Source: Chrysemys picta bellii
Taxonomy: Eukaryota; Chordata; Testudines; Emydidae
NCBI RefSeq assembly: GCF_011386835.1
Contig: NC_088792.1
Coordinates: 62,789,287-62,853,286 of the forward strand
Reading direction: 5' to 3'
DNA length: 64,000 nt
A model generated the notes under the pieces. That model ran no database searches. It was not told the origin of the DNA and was given only the letters and a program-made list of their open reading frames with translations. Position numbers and translations under genes: made by a program. Numbering within the stretch: position 1 is the stretch's first letter; each line of letters starts with the position of its first letter. Shown here one piece after another: positions 61,751 through 64,000 of the stretch.

Positions 61751-62149
61751 TCTTGTTATCTACCTATTTCCTGCTTCCTGATCAGAAGTCACATATCCTT
61801 ACACATCAGCCTGCTCAATGTTTGTTCCCCACATTCACAACAACTTCCAGTACCAGCAACTGCATTAATCCATCTCCAGTACTGAGCTGTTTTTTGAGAA
61901 TGGCACCCAAGAAGAGATAGCCACAGCATGCTGCTAGCTGGCCAGAGGCTGACACCCACATCCTTTCACTAGGCACCTGTGATGCTCTGTCATGGCCAGC
62001 CTTAAATGTATAATAATCCTTCTTGTGGACAGTTGTTGTTTTTTTACAGTACCTGCCTTTAATTGAACTGCTTCCCTTAATTTTTGCGTTATGGATAATT
62101 TCTCTTGTTTTTCAAACAAAATTTAACAACTTTTCTAATAGTTAAATGT

Positions 62150-63290
62150 CATGAACCAGATTAGAATCCCCCTTTTGACCATGCATGTTAGACACACAGC
62201 CATAGTTACTGGGCTCATGGTGATCAGCTTCCATCTTCCTCATAAGTGGCCATTTCCTCTTCTGGTGCATTGCTGCAGAGAAAAATTCAAATTCTGTGGC
62301 AAATTCCACAGCCTCTCAAAGTGTCTTTGCCCCCCTTTCACTGATCTTTATCTGCAAGACCAAATCCATCTGGGCATCTATAAACTGGCACATTGCCAGC
62401 CTATCCTGGAAGGCCTCAGTGGTAATCTGGTATGTCAGGAACACAAGTCTCCTGAGGTCCTCTACCACTTCAGGTGGGGCTTATTTCCCTCTCCTTCTAG
62501 CTCTTAGCTGTGCCCTGGCAAGCTCAGTTTGATGGCTGGCTCCAAACTGCGTATCAAGGGCTTGTACCAGGTCTGCATAACTCCATCTCTTTTCTGGGGC
62601 TAAGTTCTGCAGCATTATCAGAGCTGGGCCACTCAAGTTGGCTGCTAGAAACCGCTCTCTCTGTTCATCTCCCTAGCCATTTGTTTGGGTTATGATGTTG
62701 AACTGAGCCAAATAAGCTTCTAAGCAAGCATTCCTCCTCAAAAGATTGTGGGCTTTTTTGCATTATTTGAGCAGGAACAATCAGACTTTTCTCCTCTGGT
62801 CCTTTATGGATTACGGAGTAGGAAACTGTTTTAATGGCCAGTCTTTCCCAAGTTCTCTGGCTGGCCCAGTTCCTTATCTAGACAGCTAACTTCCATTGTG
62901 ATCTATGAGCCTTTGATTTCCTTCTGTTGCTGAAAGTTTAGCTTCTTCGGTCTTTGCTGCAGCTCATCTCTGTTTGCAAGTTGGCCAAAGGTTTTCTGGT
63001 CTCCTCTTCTTCCTGGAAAACGTTTTTATTCATGGCAGTCAGGTTGCTAGTAACATTATTGATCCATCTTAGTCATTCCAGATTGTGGAACTCAGCTTCC
63101 CAATCGGCCCAGACATTAAGTAACTGCTGCCCCAACAAAGATTTTATTTCTGGTTACAAGTCATCTCATACTACTTTCTGGAAAGCTTCAAGATGTGACT
63201 TTAATTCCTTTTATGAAGTCTCAACTCTTGTTTTAAATTCCTTTGGCCATCTTTGATTTGAGCATGCACCTCCATTATTTGTTTAATATT
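62150..63290 (-). pseudogene. Second Ty3/Gypsy-type gag relic
   Basis: The - strand frame from about 62700 down to 62290 shows a capsid pattern: DEQRERFLAANLSGPALIML, SYADLVQALDTQFGASHQTE, ELARAQLRARRRG and FIDAQMDLVLQIKIS. Stops interrupt it at 62675-62673 (in a position usually Trp), 62483-62481 and 62318-62316. Upstream (62720-63290) is charged, coiled-coil-like gag text with many stops. It is unrelated in detail to the SCAN-like gag at the window start. No pol follows within the window. Confidence 0.75.
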
Positions 63291-63369
63291 GGTTCAGCAG
63301 GAGTACCTGCTCACAACTTCTTTCCTTGGAAACCAGCTCCCACTCCTAAAACTAGTATTGCCTCTTTTT

Positions 63370-63860
63370 GGACAAGCAGTTAACCAGTATTTGGGTCCTT
63401 GCTGAGTTGTTTTCTTTAGACATAACTGATGCTAAAGTCAGGTATTTCTTTGGTGCAATCCTGTTTATTTACAAAATGTACACAAAATCCTCTTTCTCTG
63501 AACATAGTAAGATCAAACAACAAGAGGCTGTTTCTTTGCTCACAGTTCCAAGTCTACCTTTCTAGCCAGCACTTTGGCTCAAAAGAAGCTCTCTCTGTCA
63601 GTTTCCTCTCTGGGCCACACTCCCAGTGCTTCTCTAGCTTTCTCCTGGCTTTTCTGGCTGTTTTCTGCTGGCTTTTGGTTTCTGACATACGGAGCTATAA
63701 TCAATTCAATGCCCCAGTCCCTACATTCACAATCAGTTCCTAGAGAGACCCCTGTTACTCTCCCTGAATTAGTTCTTGTTCAAGCCTTTTACATAGTCAG
63801 TGCTTTGGGCAGTGGCTTCTATTGTTTCGGCTATCTTACTCCATAAAGGAGCTTAATCAG
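63370..63860 (-). mobile_element. Probable LTR of the second Gypsy-type element
   Basis: It lies upstream of the gag relic in its transcription direction. On the - strand it has AATAAA at 63469-63464 in text reading GTACATTTTGTAAATAAA, which fits an R region. The exact ends were not identified, and no terminal TG/CA pair or target duplication could be fixed. Confidence 0.5.
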
Positions 63861-64000
63861 TGCTGGTGTCTAAAAAAGAAGTGCTGGAAAGCAGGGCAGT
63901 GGATGGCCCCAGGAGGGAGCAAGGGATAGCGGGGGAGCTGGGAAGAAGATGGGGGCAGTAAGGAAGCTGAGGGAGGCCTATAGGATCAGGGGTGACTCCC
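63861..64000. other. Window end, purine-rich
   Basis: G/A-rich sequence with GGGAGC and GGAAGATGGGG text; could be a further repeat. Nothing firmer can be said. Confidence 0.4.

Overview
The window reads as vertebrate nuclear DNA, most likely from a turtle. A crocodilian is the main alternative. Grounds: intron-rich genes with canonical GT-AG junctions, CR1, MIR and L2 remnants, and a dense set of short inverted-repeat DNA transposons and GC-rich repeats that I associate with turtle genomes. The species call is inference; no database search was possible.

Two host genes lie tail to tail. On the + strand, nine exons (4783-29460) encode the last 527 residues of an axonemal dynein heavy chain, called DNAH11. 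On the - strand, ten exons (56121 down to 30569) encode a complete 456-residue CDCA7L protein (R1/JPO2 family) with a C-terminal cysteine-rich zinc-finger domain. All exon phases join without a break. The stop codons are about 1.1 kb apart and candidate poly(A) signals cross, so the 3' UTRs may overlap. The DNAH11-CDCA7L neighbourhood is also found in human, which supports the dynein paralogue call.

Positions 1-4710 hold the 3' part of a decayed Ty3/Gypsy retrotransposon in the same orientation as DNAH11, ending 72 bp before a DNAH11 splice acceptor. Its integrase comes before its reverse transcriptase (Copia-like order with Gypsy-type enzymes), and its capsid end resembles a SCAN domain. Both are hallmarks of the Gmr1-like group. 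A second, different Gypsy-type gag relic lies on the - strand at 62150-63290, with a probable LTR beyond it. A further probable solo LTR (43757-44911) sits in CDCA7L intron 3.

Much of the rest is introns carrying non-autonomous DNA transposons: two hAT-type elements with 8-bp target duplications, a Tc1/pogo-like element, and several elements with GGCCTTGTCTACAC-type ends. One of these is nested in a MIR and one ends 35 bp from a CDCA7L exon. A truncated ubiquitin pseudogene (54458-54583) lies in CDCA7L intron 1. Two strong inverted repeats (50418-50569 and 31644-31700) would fold into long hairpins in CDCA7L pre-mRNA. The CDCA7L promoter region is a CpG island around 55900-56540. Beyond it I see no further host gene up to 64000.
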